From positions 186,001 through 250,000 of the forward strand of contig JBCBGF010000003.1 in assembly GCA_038526915.1 (NCBI GenBank): 64,000 nucleotides of DNA. Direction: 5' to 3'. How positions within the stretch are numbered: the stretch's first letter is position 1; each line of letters starts with the position of its first letter. A program made the position numbers and the translations under genes. The notes under the pieces were generated by a model. That model had not been told where the DNA came from and made no database searches. It saw only the letters and a program-made list of their open reading frames with translations. Below, one piece after another: positions 23,692-32,278 of this stretch. Source of the stretch: JBCBGF01 sp038526915 (GTDB taxonomy: Bacteria; Pseudomonadota; Alphaproteobacteria; Rhodobacterales; Rhodobacteraceae).

Positions 23692-24693
23692 TCAGCCGGT
23701 GAGGCGCCGCCCCTCGGCATCGAAGCGCATGACATGGGCCGCGTCCCACGCAAGGGCCCGGTGTTCCCCTTCGCCAGGAATGGGCAGGGTGGCGTCCTGG
23801 CGCACCGTGATGTGTGAGCCATCCTGTGCGCGAAGGTGGATCAGGGTCTCGGCCCCCAAAGCCTCGGCATAGCCCACCGTCGCTGTCAGTGCGCCTGTGT
23901 CGGTGAGACGGATATGTTCGGGCCGCACACCGATCCGTCCAGTGCCGTTGCCAAGCAACGCCCCATCGATGAAGTTGGTCGGCGGCGATCCGATGAAACC
24001 CGCCACAAACTCCGTCGCGGGGTTGGCGTAGACCTCAAGCGGTTTGCCGATCTGATCGGCCACGCCGGCATTCATCACGATCATCCTGTCGGCCAGTGTC
24101 ATCGCCTCGACCTGGTCATGGGTGACGTAGAGAGAGGTTACCCCGAGGTCGCGTTGCAGGGCCTTGATCTCAAGCCGCATCTGCACGCGCAGTTTGGCAT
24201 CGAGGTTCGACAGCGGCTCATCAAACAGAAACACCGCGGGCTTGCGCACGATGGCCCGGCCCATGGCCACGCGCTGGCGCTGGCCGCCAGACAATTCGCG
24301 CGGTTTGCGTTGCAGGTAGGGCTCAAGCTGCAAGAGTTTTGCAGCGTTCTGTACCCGCTCGGCAATCTCGGATTTCGCGACCTTCGCGATCTTCAGCCCA
24401 TAGGCCATGTTGTCGAAGACCGACATATGCGGGTAGAGCGCATAGTTCTGGAACACCATGGCGATGTCGCGGTCCATCGGTTCAACATCGTTCACGCGCT
24501 TGCCGTCGATCTGCACCTCGCCCGCTGTGACCGTCTCCAACCCCGCCACCATCCGCAACAGCGTGGATTTCCCGCAGCCCGACGGCCCCACGATCACGAT
24601 GAACTCGCCATCCTGGATGTCGATGGAGACACCGTGGATCACATCGGTTTTGCCGAAGGATTTCTTGACGTTTTGCAGGGTGAGTGTCGCCAT
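23692..24693 (-). CDS. ugpC: ABC transporter ATPase, UgpC type
   Basis: 333 residues from ATG 24693, which shares one base with the ugpE stop (TAATG). Walker A GPSGCGKST, Q-loop FQNYALYPHM, signature LSGGQRQRVAMGRA, Walker B VFLFDEPLSNLD and the switch His (YVTHDQ) are intact. The C-terminal third is the MalK/UgpC regulatory OB-fold (IGVRPEHIRL). It energises uptake of sn-glycerol 3-phosphate or related phosphodiesters with UgpA and UgpE. The longer frame upstream (to 24801) is only overlap with ugpE. Confidence 0.92.
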   Translation of the reverse strand: MATLTLQNVKKSFGKTDVIHGVSIDIQDGEFIVIVGPSGCGKSTLLRMVAGLETVTAGEVQIDGKRVNDVEPMDRDIAMVFQNYALYPHMSVFDNMAYGLKIAKVAKSEIAERVQNAAKLLQLEPYLQRKPRELSGGQRQRVAMGRAIVRKPAVFLFDEPLSNLDAKLRVQMRLEIKALQRDLGVTSLYVTHDQVEAMTLADRMIVMNAGVADQIGKPLEVYANPATEFVAGFIGSPPTNFIDGALLGNGTGRIGVRPEHIRLTDTGALTATVGYAEALGAETLIHLRAQDGSHITVRQDATLPIPGEGEHRALAWDAAHVMRFDAEGRRLTG

Positions 24694-25547
24694 TACTTTT
24701 CGCTTTCCACCAGTCCGCGGATGAACAGTTTCTGCATCGCGATGATCACGATCACGGGCGGCACCATCGCAAGGATCGAGGTGGCCATGATCACCGGCCA
24801 ATCGGCAATATCATCGCCCGACGGGAACATCTGTTTGATGCCCATGACGATGGTGTTCATCTCGGGATCCGTCGTAATCAGAAGCGGCCAAAGGTACTGG
24901 TTCCAGCCATAGATGAAGAGGATCACGAAGAGCGCGGCGATGTTGGTGCGGCTCATCGGCAGGAGGATGTCGAAGAAGAACCGCATCGGCTTCGCCCCAT
25001 CGACCCGCGCAGCCTCGGCCAGTTCATCCGGGACGGTCATGAAGAACTGGCGGAAGAGGAACGTGGCCGTGGCCGAGGCCACAAGTGGCAGGATCAGGCC
25101 GGAATAGCTGTTGAGCATCCCGAAATTTGCGATCACCTCGAAAGTGGGGACGATCCGCACCTCCACGGGCAGCATCAGGGTCAGGAAGATCAGCCAGAAG
25201 AAGACCTTGCGCCCCGGAAACCGGAAATAGACGATGGCGAAGGCCGACAGGAGCGAGATTGCGATCTTTCCCAGCGCGATGCCCATCGCCATGATCAGCG
25301 AGTTGAGGAGCATCGTCGCGACCGGCGCGTTGATGCCCGAGAACAGCGCGCGGGTGTAATTGTCGACGAACTGGTCACCGGGCAAGAGCGGCATCGGCGG
25401 GCGTACGATGTCCTGCTGTTCCACGGTCGAGGCCACAAAGGCCAGCCAGATCGGGAAGAAGATGAAGGCCACCCCGATGATCAGCCCCAGATGGGTCAGC
25501 CAGAGGCCCCGCCCACGCTTTTCCACCATGCCGTTGCGCTGGGTCAT
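24693..25547 (-). CDS. ugpE: sn-glycerol-3-phosphate ABC permease, UgpE type
   Basis: 284 residues, six membrane segments. The EAA loop that docks the ATPase is readable (DELAEAARVDGAKPMRFFF, then ILLP). MalG-like proteins share the plan; the gene order ugpB-A-E-C and the similarity of the partners point to the Ugp system. Its ATG overlaps the ugpA stop (TGATG). Confidence 0.9.
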   Translation of the reverse strand: MTQRNGMVEKRGRGLWLTHLGLIIGVAFIFFPIWLAFVASTVEQQDIVRPPMPLLPGDQFVDNYTRALFSGINAPVATMLLNSLIMAMGIALGKIAISLLSAFAIVYFRFPGRKVFFWLIFLTLMLPVEVRIVPTFEVIANFGMLNSYSGLILPLVASATATFLFRQFFMTVPDELAEAARVDGAKPMRFFFDILLPMSRTNIAALFVILFIYGWNQYLWPLLITTDPEMNTIVMGIKQMFPSGDDIADWPVIMATSILAMVPPVIVIIAMQKLFIRGLVESEK

Positions 25548-26428
25548 CAGTAATGCACCCTGCGTTCGATATATTTGAACTGGATCACCGTCAGGAGTGA
25601 GACGATCGCCAAGAGGATCACCGATTGCGCGGCGGATGAGCCGAGGTCTTGGCCGACGAACCCATCGGAATAGACCTTGTAGACCAGGATCGTCGTTGCC
25701 TGCTGCGGCCCGCCGCTGGTGATCGTGTGGATCACGCCGAAGGTCTCAAAAAACGCGTAGATGATGTTGACGACCAGCAGGAAGAAGGTGGTGGGGCTGA
25801 GAAGCGGCCAGACGATGGTGCGGAACCGGGTCCAGAACCGGGCGCCGTCGATGGCCGCGGCCTCGATCACCGATTTCGGGATGGCTTGGAGGCCTGCGAG
25901 GAAGAACAGGAAGTTATAGCTGATCCTGCCCCAGGCGCTGGCGACGACGACAAGGCCCATCGCCTCGCCCTCGTTTAGGACATGGTTCCAGTCATAGCCC
26001 AGAAGGCCCAGATACCACGTCACCACGCCCACACGGGTGTTGAACATGAACAGCCACAGGACACCGGCCACGGCAGGGGCCACGGCGTAGGGCCAGATCA
26101 GAAGGGTGCGGTAGGTGCCTGATCCCTTGATCAGCCGGTCGGCCAAGACGGCGAGGTAGAGGGCCACGCCCATCGACACCACGGTGACCAGGATCGAAAA
26201 GATCGCGGTGGTTACGAAAGACGCGCGGTAAAACGGGTCGGACAGCAGAAACTCGAAATTGCCGAGGCCCACCCATGTCATCGACAGCCCGAACGGATCG
26301 GGGATGAAGAGCGACTGCCAGATCGCCTGCCCCGCGGGGTAGAAGAAGAAGACAGCCGTGATCAGGATCTGTGGCAGAACCAGCAGAAGCGGCAGCCAGA
26401 TGCCCTTGAAGGTGACACGTTTTTCCAT
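25547..26428 (-). CDS. ugpA: sn-glycerol-3-phosphate ABC permease, UgpA type
   Basis: 293 residues from ATG 26428 (MEKRVTFKGIWLP); the extra six codons upstream lack a better ribosome site. Six membrane spans and the EAA loop (SVIEAAAIDGARFWTRF, followed by WPLLSP) are present. It forms the membrane channel with UgpE. A strong hairpin (26439-26468) sits between it and ugpB. Confidence 0.9.
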   Translation of the reverse strand: MEKRVTFKGIWLPLLLVLPQILITAVFFFYPAGQAIWQSLFIPDPFGLSMTWVGLGNFEFLLSDPFYRASFVTTAIFSILVTVVSMGVALYLAVLADRLIKGSGTYRTLLIWPYAVAPAVAGVLWLFMFNTRVGVVTWYLGLLGYDWNHVLNEGEAMGLVVVASAWGRISYNFLFFLAGLQAIPKSVIEAAAIDGARFWTRFRTIVWPLLSPTTFFLLVVNIIYAFFETFGVIHTITSGGPQQATTILVYKVYSDGFVGQDLGSSAAQSVILLAIVSLLTVIQFKYIERRVHY

Positions 26429-26438
26429 TGGACAGGTC

Positions 26439-26468
26439 GGGGCCACCCCGCCGAAGCAGGATGGCCCC
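26439..26468 (-). promoter_or_regulatory. Stem-loop between ugpB and ugpA
   Basis: GGGGCCA pairs with TGGCCCC, extended by TCC/GGG. There is no U-run after it in the transcript direction, so it looks like an mRNA-stabilising or attenuating hairpin that raises the binding protein over the permeases. Confidence 0.6.
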
Positions 26469-26476
26469 TTTGGTCT

Positions 26477-27778
26477 TTAGTTCGACGCCTGTTCGAACCG
26501 GCGCAGAAGCGCGTTGCCGCGTTCCACGGCGCTGTCGAGGGCGGCCTGGGCATCTTTGTCACCCGACCACACCGCTTCGAGCTCTTCGTCGATGATCCCG
26601 CGGATCTGGTCGAAGGAGCCCAGACGCAAACCTTTCGAGTTCGCGGTCGGTTCCTTGGCCGTCATCTGGATCACCGCGATGTCGGTGCCGGGGTTCTCAT
26701 CATAGAAGCCCATCATCCGGGTCTTTTCGCCAGCCTCGGCCGTGATCGGCAAATAGCCGGTGTCCTGGTGCCACTTGGCCTGGATGTCGGCCGAAGACAG
26801 GAAGTCCATAAAGGCCGCGACGCCCGCGTACTCGGCGTCTTCATGGCCTTCCATGACCCAAAGCGACGCCCCACCGATGATGGTGTTCTGCGGCTCGGCC
26901 GCGACGGCCTCCCAATAGGGCAGGGGGCGGACCTCAAACTCGAACTCAGCCTCGGCATTGATGCCCGCGTAGCCGGCAGAGGATTCCGTGAAGAGCGCGC
27001 ATTCACCGGCGCGGAAGTTTGCGCCGCCTTCGTTGCGGCGTCCGGCATAGATGAACTTGCCGTCCTGCGCCCACTGGCCCATGGCCGAGATGTGGGCGAC
27101 CTGCGCGGGGCTGTTGAACGTCAACTCGGTATCGGTGCCCGCAAAGCCATTGTCCTGCGTGGCAAACGGCGTGTCGTGATAGGCCGAGAAGTTTTCCAGA
27201 TGGATCCAGCTTTGCCAGGCTGTCGTCATCGGGCAATCCACGCCTGCTTCCTTCAGCGCGTCCAGCACACCGCCGACCTGTTCCCAAGTCGTCATGTCGG
27301 TGTCGGGGTCGATCCCAGCCTCGGCCAGCTTGTCGCGGTTGACCCAGAGGACCGGGGTCGAAGAATTATAGGGCAGCGACAGCATGTTGCCGTCGGGCGA
27401 GGTGTAGTAGCCCTTGACTGACCCGATGTATTTCGACTGGTCAAAACCTTCGCCCATCACCTCATAGACCGGCTTGATCGCGCCCTCTGCGGCCATCATC
27501 GTGGCCGTGCCGACCTCGAACACCATCAGGATGTGGGGCTGTTCGCCCGCGCGGAAGGCCGCGATCCCAGCATTCAGCGTCTCGGAGTAGTTGCCCTTGT
27601 GGCTTTGGACGACGACATAGTCGCTCTGGCTGGCGTTGAAGGTGTCCACCTGCTCGGCTACCAACTCGCCCAGGCGGCCGGTGAAGGCGTGCCAGAACTC
27701 GATCTCGGTTTGCGCCGCCGCGGTTTGTGCCGCACCCAGAACGGCGGCGGCTGCGATGAAAGATGTTGTGAGTTTCAT
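26477..27778 (-). CDS. ugpB: Periplasmic sn-glycerol-3-phosphate binding protein, UgpB type
   Basis: 433 residues. Signal peptide MKLTTSFIAAAAVLG through AQTAAAQ, then TEIEFWHAFTG, the typical start of mature UgpB. LPYNSSTPVLWVNRDKL and GGASLWVMEGH are conserved ligand-binding sections. First gene of ugpBAEC. The 140-bp region upstream (27779-27919) is AT-rich and should hold the promoter, but I do not find a clear Pho box. Confidence 0.92.
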   Translation of the reverse strand: MKLTTSFIAAAAVLGAAQTAAAQTEIEFWHAFTGRLGELVAEQVDTFNASQSDYVVVQSHKGNYSETLNAGIAAFRAGEQPHILMVFEVGTATMMAAEGAIKPVYEVMGEGFDQSKYIGSVKGYYTSPDGNMLSLPYNSSTPVLWVNRDKLAEAGIDPDTDMTTWEQVGGVLDALKEAGVDCPMTTAWQSWIHLENFSAYHDTPFATQDNGFAGTDTELTFNSPAQVAHISAMGQWAQDGKFIYAGRRNEGGANFRAGECALFTESSAGYAGINAEAEFEFEVRPLPYWEAVAAEPQNTIIGGASLWVMEGHEDAEYAGVAAFMDFLSSADIQAKWHQDTGYLPITAEAGEKTRMMGFYDENPGTDIAVIQMTAKEPTANSKGLRLGSFDQIRGIIDEELEAVWSGDKDAQAALDSAVERGNALLRRFEQASN

Positions 27779-27919
27779 TGGGGTCTCCCTTTCAATCGTG
27801 TTTTTTTAGTTTTGGAACGTAACAGTTTGTCGACTAAGCACGCGTCGACGACTGGTAAAACACAAAAGCGAATGGGTGGTATGACGCTGGTCGCGTGTCC
27901 TCTCTGGCGATGCATAGGG

Positions 27920-28825
27920 TCATGGTCGGTCCACCACATAGTCGGGCACGATGCCCGAACGGGCGATCACCGCGTTCACGTCTTGGCCCGCGTGGAACCC
28001 ATAGCCCGACACCAGAGCTGAGGCGACGCCAACGGATTGGGCCCCCAGGATATCGGTGTGCAGGCTGTCGCCGACCATCAGCGTGCGGTCCCGATCCACT
28101 GGGCCGATCCGGTCGAAGGCCAGATCGAAAATGCTGGGGAACGGTTTTCCGAAAAACTCAGGCTCGATCCCGCTGACATCGGCCAGGCGGTGGGCGAAGT
28201 GACCGGGCTCTGCAGAGAAACCCGTCTCACGCGGGGCGACGATATCGGGGTTGGCGACCAGTACTCGGCGCGGGCGTTCGCGCAAGGCGGCCTCGAGCAG
28301 GGACTGGCGCAGTTCGGTCCAGTTGCCGCTGCCGATCAGCAAGAACCCATCGACGGCGCGGTAGGCCGCGGCCTCGTCGCCCAGCGGGGTCATCCGCAGG
28401 GGGCCCAGATCCTCGAACACCGCACCGACCGGGGCCATGACGCCCCAGTGCAACCCGTCAAGCTGATGCGCCAGGGCGGCCATGGTGGCCCGGCTTGTGA
28501 CGATGTCGTGGGGTGCGAAATCAAAGCCCAGACGCGCGTATTTCTCGCCCAGTTCCGCATGAGAAATGCTGGCGGCGTTCGACACCACAAGCACCCGCTT
28601 GCCCTGCGCGCGCAGCCCGTCGATCCGTTCCCGAGTGCCCGGAATAGCGGTCTCGCCGATGTTCAGCACACCGAAGGCATCGAGCAGAAAGACATCGAAC
28701 TGGTCCGCGATATCGGCCAGCGTCGCGACGCGCTGGGGCCGGGTGTCCGCAGGGTTCGCCCGGGGCAGGCGGTGGCGCACGGCCTCATAGGCGCGAAACG
28801 CCTCATCGGCGGAGAGCCGCATCAT
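27920..28825 (-). CDS. HAD hydrolase, NagD-like (TIGR01459-type)
   Basis: 301 residues from ATG 28825, overlapping the phnE stop by 4 bases (ATGA). HAD motif I is LLDAFGVL, motif II VVSNAAS, motif III the Lys in FFGKPFPSIF, and motif IV MVGDSLHTDI. The NagD-like C2 cap fits phosphatases for small phosphate esters. Lying between a phn-type and a ugp-type importer, it probably removes phosphate from the imported compound, for example glycerol phosphate. That role is inferred. Confidence 0.85.
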   Translation of the reverse strand: MMRLSADEAFRAYEAVRHRLPRANPADTRPQRVATLADIADQFDVFLLDAFGVLNIGETAIPGTRERIDGLRAQGKRVLVVSNAASISHAELGEKYARLGFDFAPHDIVTSRATMAALAHQLDGLHWGVMAPVGAVFEDLGPLRMTPLGDEAAAYRAVDGFLLIGSGNWTELRQSLLEAALRERPRRVLVANPDIVAPRETGFSAEPGHFAHRLADVSGIEPEFFGKPFPSIFDLAFDRIGPVDRDRTLMVGDSLHTDILGAQSVGVASALVSGYGFHAGQDVNAVIARSGIVPDYVVDRP

Positions 28826-29637
28826 ATGATCGCCCCCCGCACCTTGGCCGACACCCACTCCGAAAGGACAACGGCGGCGAGGATCACGAGCAGGATCAGG
28901 CTGACCTGCGGCCAAGCCAGCACGTTGAGCGAGGCCGACAGCTGCAGGCCGATGCCGCCGGCGCCGACCAGCCCTAGAACTGTGGACTCGCGGATGTTGA
29001 TGTCCCAGCGGAACACCGCGATCCCGGCGAAGGCAGGCAGGATCTGCGGGACGATCCCGTAGGCCATGACCTGCCAGCGGCTGGCCCCGGTGGCGGTGAT
29101 CGCCTCGACCTGGGTTTGGTCAATCTCTTCAATCGCTTCGTAGAGGAGCTTGGCGCAGAACCCGATCGAACGGATGGCGATGGCGATGACGCCGGCGAAG
29201 ACGCCGGGGCCGATAATCGCGATTAAAAGCAGCGCCCAGATCAGTGAGTTGATCGAGCGGGTGGAGACGATGATCAAAAGCGCGATGGGCCGCACAAACA
29301 GGGCCGAGGGCGTGGTGTTGCGCGCCGCGAGAAATGCCACAGGCACCGCAAAGCAGAGCGCGATGATCGTGCCTAGTGTCGCGATGTTGAGTGTATCCCA
29401 GATCGGGCGGCCAAGCTGGGTGATGTATTCCCACCGCGGCGGGGTCGCGCGGGTCCAGATGTCGTTGGCGATGCGGGGGGCATCCCAGACGAAGAACCAG
29501 GTCGTCGCATCGCTGATGCGCTGCCAACAGACCAAAAAGATCGCGATGCCGATCAGCCACCCGAACCAGCGCACCATGCTTTGGCCGGTGGTGCGGCGGC
29601 GCCAGATTTGGGTGCTATCGCGTTCAAGCACCGGCAT
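28822..29637 (-). CDS. phnE: Phosphonate-type ABC permease PhnE (second copy)
   Basis: 271 residues, about six membrane spans. The ATPase-docking loop (IEEIDQTQVEAITATGASRW) and the conserved end of the domain (FRWDINIRESTVLGLVGAG) are typical of PhnE. It is similar in layout to the neighbouring upstream permease; the pair would form a heterodimeric channel. The start shares one base with the stop of the other phnE (TAATG). Confidence 0.9.
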   Translation of the reverse strand: MPVLERDSTQIWRRRTTGQSMVRWFGWLIGIAIFLVCWQRISDATTWFFVWDAPRIANDIWTRATPPRWEYITQLGRPIWDTLNIATLGTIIALCFAVPVAFLAARNTTPSALFVRPIALLIIVSTRSINSLIWALLLIAIIGPGVFAGVIAIAIRSIGFCAKLLYEAIEEIDQTQVEAITATGASRWQVMAYGIVPQILPAFAGIAVFRWDINIRESTVLGLVGAGGIGLQLSASLNVLAWPQVSLILLVILAAVVLSEWVSAKVRGAII

Positions 29638-30452
29638 TACTGCACCCGCGCGCGGATGATGCCCGACAGGTATTCCAGCGCCATGACAATCGCGATGATT
29701 AGGATGAGGATGGCCGCCGCCGTGTCGTACTCATAGCGGTCGAACGCGGTGTTGAGCGTGGCCCCGATGCCGCCGGCACCGACCAGGCCCAGGATCGCGC
29801 TTTCGCGGAAGTTGATGTCGACGCGGTACATCGATAGGCCGACAAGCCGTGGCATGACTTGGGGTTGGACGCCATAGTTGATCCACTGCATCCAGCGCGC
29901 GCCGCTGGCCTTGATCGCCTCGGCCTGGACCTTGTCCATGGCCTCGATGTCTTCGGCGAGGAGTTTTGAGAGGAACCCGATGGTGGCAAAGGACAGCGTC
30001 AGGAACCCAGCCAGCGGCCCAAATCCAAAGATAGCGACCAGCAGGATCGCTACGATGATTTCCTGTAGCGCGCGGCTGATGGCGACGATGCCGCGGCAGA
30101 TCATGTAGACGGGCAGGGGCGCGATGTTGCGCGCGGCGCCCAGGCCGATAGGGATCGAGATCGCGATGCCCACTACCGAGGCCGCAACCGTCATGACGAT
30201 GCTTTCTAGCAGCCCTGTCCAGATATCGCTCCACCGCGACACGAAATCGGGGCGGGTGAAGGACAGAACGAACTGCCAGCCGCGGTCGAGCCCTTCGTAG
30301 ACCCGGCCCCAATCAACCTCGATCGTCATCACGGCGGCGATCATGTAGGCCACGGCACCCACCGCCAGAAGCCAGCGCAGCCAGGTACGTTTGACGAACG
30401 GCGGCTTGCGCCACGGTGTTCCCAGCCGGTCTTTCAGACGCACCTCGGTCAT
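29637..30452 (-). CDS. phnE: Phosphonate-type ABC permease PhnE (first copy)
   Basis: 271 residues from ATG 30452, which overlaps the phnC stop (ATGA). The membrane spans, the docking loop (IEAMDKVQAEAIKASGARWM) and the end (YRVDINFRESAILGLVGAG) match PhnE. The extra 18 codons upstream are Arg-rich overlap with phnC and unlikely to be used. Confidence 0.9.
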   Translation of the reverse strand: MTEVRLKDRLGTPWRKPPFVKRTWLRWLLAVGAVAYMIAAVMTIEVDWGRVYEGLDRGWQFVLSFTRPDFVSRWSDIWTGLLESIVMTVAASVVGIAISIPIGLGAARNIAPLPVYMICRGIVAISRALQEIIVAILLVAIFGFGPLAGFLTLSFATIGFLSKLLAEDIEAMDKVQAEAIKASGARWMQWINYGVQPQVMPRLVGLSMYRVDINFRESAILGLVGAGGIGATLNTAFDRYEYDTAAAILILIIAIVMALEYLSGIIRARVQ

Positions 30453-31243
30453 TCGGCGGCCTCGACCCCGTCTTCGTCTTCGACGGTCTGGATCGTCGCC
30501 TCCCAATCCTCTTCGCCGTAGATCTCGGTCAGCATGTTGGGGGTCAGCCCGTCGGGCCCGCCGTCATAGACGATCTCGCCAAAGCGCAGGCCCACCACGC
30601 GTGGCACGAACATCTGCGCCAGCGCCACGTCGTGGATGTTGATGATCGCCGCCAGCCCGCGTTCGCGGCAAAGCTCGGTGATCAGGCGCATGATCTGGCG
30701 GCTGGTCTTGGGATCGAGCGAGGCTGTGGGTTCATCCACCAGCAAGAGCTTTGGGTTCTGGATCAGAGCCCGGCAGATGCCGACGCGCTGCCGTTGCCCG
30801 CCCGACAGCTCATCTGCGCGCTTGTCGGCCATGTGGATCAGGCCCACGCGATCGAGCAGGCGAAAGGCCTCATCCACGTCCGATTGCGGATAGCGCCGCA
30901 GGAAGCTGCGCCAGAAGCCGACATAGCCCAGCCGCCCGGACAGGACGTTTTCCATCACCGTCAGACGCTCAACCAGGGCATATTCCTGAAAGATCATGCC
31001 CATTTCGCGGCGCGCCTTGCGCAAGGCACCCGACCCAAGCCGCGTGAGATCGGTATCATCCAGCCACACCGCGCCTTCGGTCGGCTCAACCAGGCGGTTG
31101 ATGCAGCGGATCATGGTGGATTTGCCCGCACCCGATGGCCCGATCAGCGCCAGAACCTGGCCCTTTGGCACCTCAAGATCGATGGCTTTCAGGGCCTTGT
31201 CGCCGGTCTTGTAAGTCTTGGTCAGTTTTTCAAGGCGCAGCAT
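30449..31243 (-). CDS. phnC: Phosphonate-type ABC transporter ATPase PhnC
   Basis: 264 residues. Walker A GPSGAGKST, Q-loop FQEYALVERL, signature LSGGQRQRVGICRA, Walker B LLLVDEPTASLD and switch His (INIHDVALA) are all intact. LVEPTEGAVWLD and FWRSFLRRYP are PhnC-like. It powers the two PhnE permeases. A palindromic hairpin (31271-31286) separates it from phnD. Confidence 0.92.
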   Translation of the reverse strand: MLRLEKLTKTYKTGDKALKAIDLEVPKGQVLALIGPSGAGKSTMIRCINRLVEPTEGAVWLDDTDLTRLGSGALRKARREMGMIFQEYALVERLTVMENVLSGRLGYVGFWRSFLRRYPQSDVDEAFRLLDRVGLIHMADKRADELSGGQRQRVGICRALIQNPKLLLVDEPTASLDPKTSRQIMRLITELCRERGLAAIINIHDVALAQMFVPRVVGLRFGEIVYDGGPDGLTPNMLTEIYGEEDWEATIQTVEDEDGVEAAE

Positions 31244-31270
31244 GAACGGCCCTTTGGCAGGGGGAACGGA

Positions 31271-31286
31271 CGGGCCCTAGGGCCCG
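31271..31286. promoter_or_regulatory. Perfect 16-bp palindrome between phnD and phnC
   Basis: CGGGCCCTAGGGCCCG. As in the ugp and liv operons, a hairpin directly follows the binding-protein gene and no U-run follows, which fits 3' end stabilisation of phnD mRNA or attenuation. Confidence 0.6.
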
Positions 31287-31303
31287 CCCATATGACGTGC
31301 CGA

Positions 31304-32278
31304 TTACTGGCAGGCGTAGGAGACGTCGTTGGCCGCGTCGATCTTGCGAATGACGTCCCACTCGTTCTGGTAGGTGATCGGAATGAACTGCGACTCGCCG
31401 TTCTTGCCAAATTCCTCTTCCAGCGACGTGCCCGCCCATTCGAACTCAAAAAACGCGTCCTGAATGGTTTGCTGCAATTCGGGGGTCAGGTTGTAGACCA
31501 CCCCGTACCCCGTCGTCGGGAAGGTTTGCGACTTGTAGATCGTGATCAGCTGATCTTCGGTCACCACGTCCCGCGCCAGCATACGGGCCTTGACCGAGTT
31601 TGCGATGGAGGCGGCAGGATAGTCCTTGTTGGCCACGCCCAGGATTGAGTTGTCGTGCTTGCCCGAGAACACAGGTTCAAAGTCACGCTCGGCCTGCATA
31701 TCGAAATCGCTCATCAGGATCGCAGATGGCGCTTTGAAGCCCGAGTTCGAGGTGGGTGAGGTAAAGGCCAGTTGGCCACCCTTGATGTCTTCAACGGCTT
31801 CGATGCCGGAGTCGGGATGGGTGATGATCTCCATCTCATAGCCATAGGATCCATCGGCCCCGGCCATGATCGTGAACGGGCGGAAACCGGCGCAATTGAC
31901 GGCCAGCGGGTTGGACCCGGTGTTGAAGCCTGCGATGTGCAAACGGCCCGACCGCATCGCCTCGATCTGGGCGGCGTTGTTCTGGACCGGGAAAAAGACG
32001 ATTTCCTTGCCGGTCTTTTCGCTCAGGTGATCGAGGAAGTCGGCCCATGCGGTTGCGTAGACGGCTGGATCTTCGACCGGGGTGTAGGCAAAGATCAGTG
32101 TGTCAGGATCAATCAGGTCGGCGGGATCGGTCGGGATGTCTGCGATCAGGTCGCCGTCAGCATCGCAAAACCGCTCATCCAGATCGCCGCGTGGGCAGTC
32201 TTGCGCCACCGTTGGCCCGGACAAGGCGAGGAGCGCGATAGCAGATGCGGCAAGCAGCAGTTTGAGGTCAGTTGTCAT
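31304..32278 (-). CDS. phnD: Phosphonate-type periplasmic binding protein PhnD
   Basis: 324 residues from ATG 32278. Signal peptide MTTDLKLLLAASAIALLALS through TVAQ. The mature start is unusual for classical PhnD: an acidic, Cys-containing stretch (CPRGDLDERFCDADGDLIAD) that looks like a small calcium-type loop, then FAYTPVEDPAVY. The binding core keeps the serine/threonine phosphate-contact pattern (FTSPTSNSGFKAP). It may bind a phosphonate, phosphite or phosphate ester. The start overlaps the regulator stop by 11 bp. Confidence 0.88.
   Translation of the reverse strand: MTTDLKLLLAASAIALLALSGPTVAQDCPRGDLDERFCDADGDLIADIPTDPADLIDPDTLIFAYTPVEDPAVYATAWADFLDHLSEKTGKEIVFFPVQNNAAQIEAMRSGRLHIAGFNTGSNPLAVNCAGFRPFTIMAGADGSYGYEMEIITHPDSGIEAVEDIKGGQLAFTSPTSNSGFKAPSAILMSDFDMQAERDFEPVFSGKHDNSILGVANKDYPAASIANSVKARMLARDVVTEDQLITIYKSQTFPTTGYGVVYNLTPELQQTIQDAFFEFEWAGTSLEEEFGKNGESQFIPITYQNEWDVIRKIDAANDVSYACQ

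Noticed and set aside
30416..31648. A 410-codon plus-strand frame across phnC and phnD
   Set aside because: It is antisense to two clear ABC genes and His/Gln/Arg-rich.
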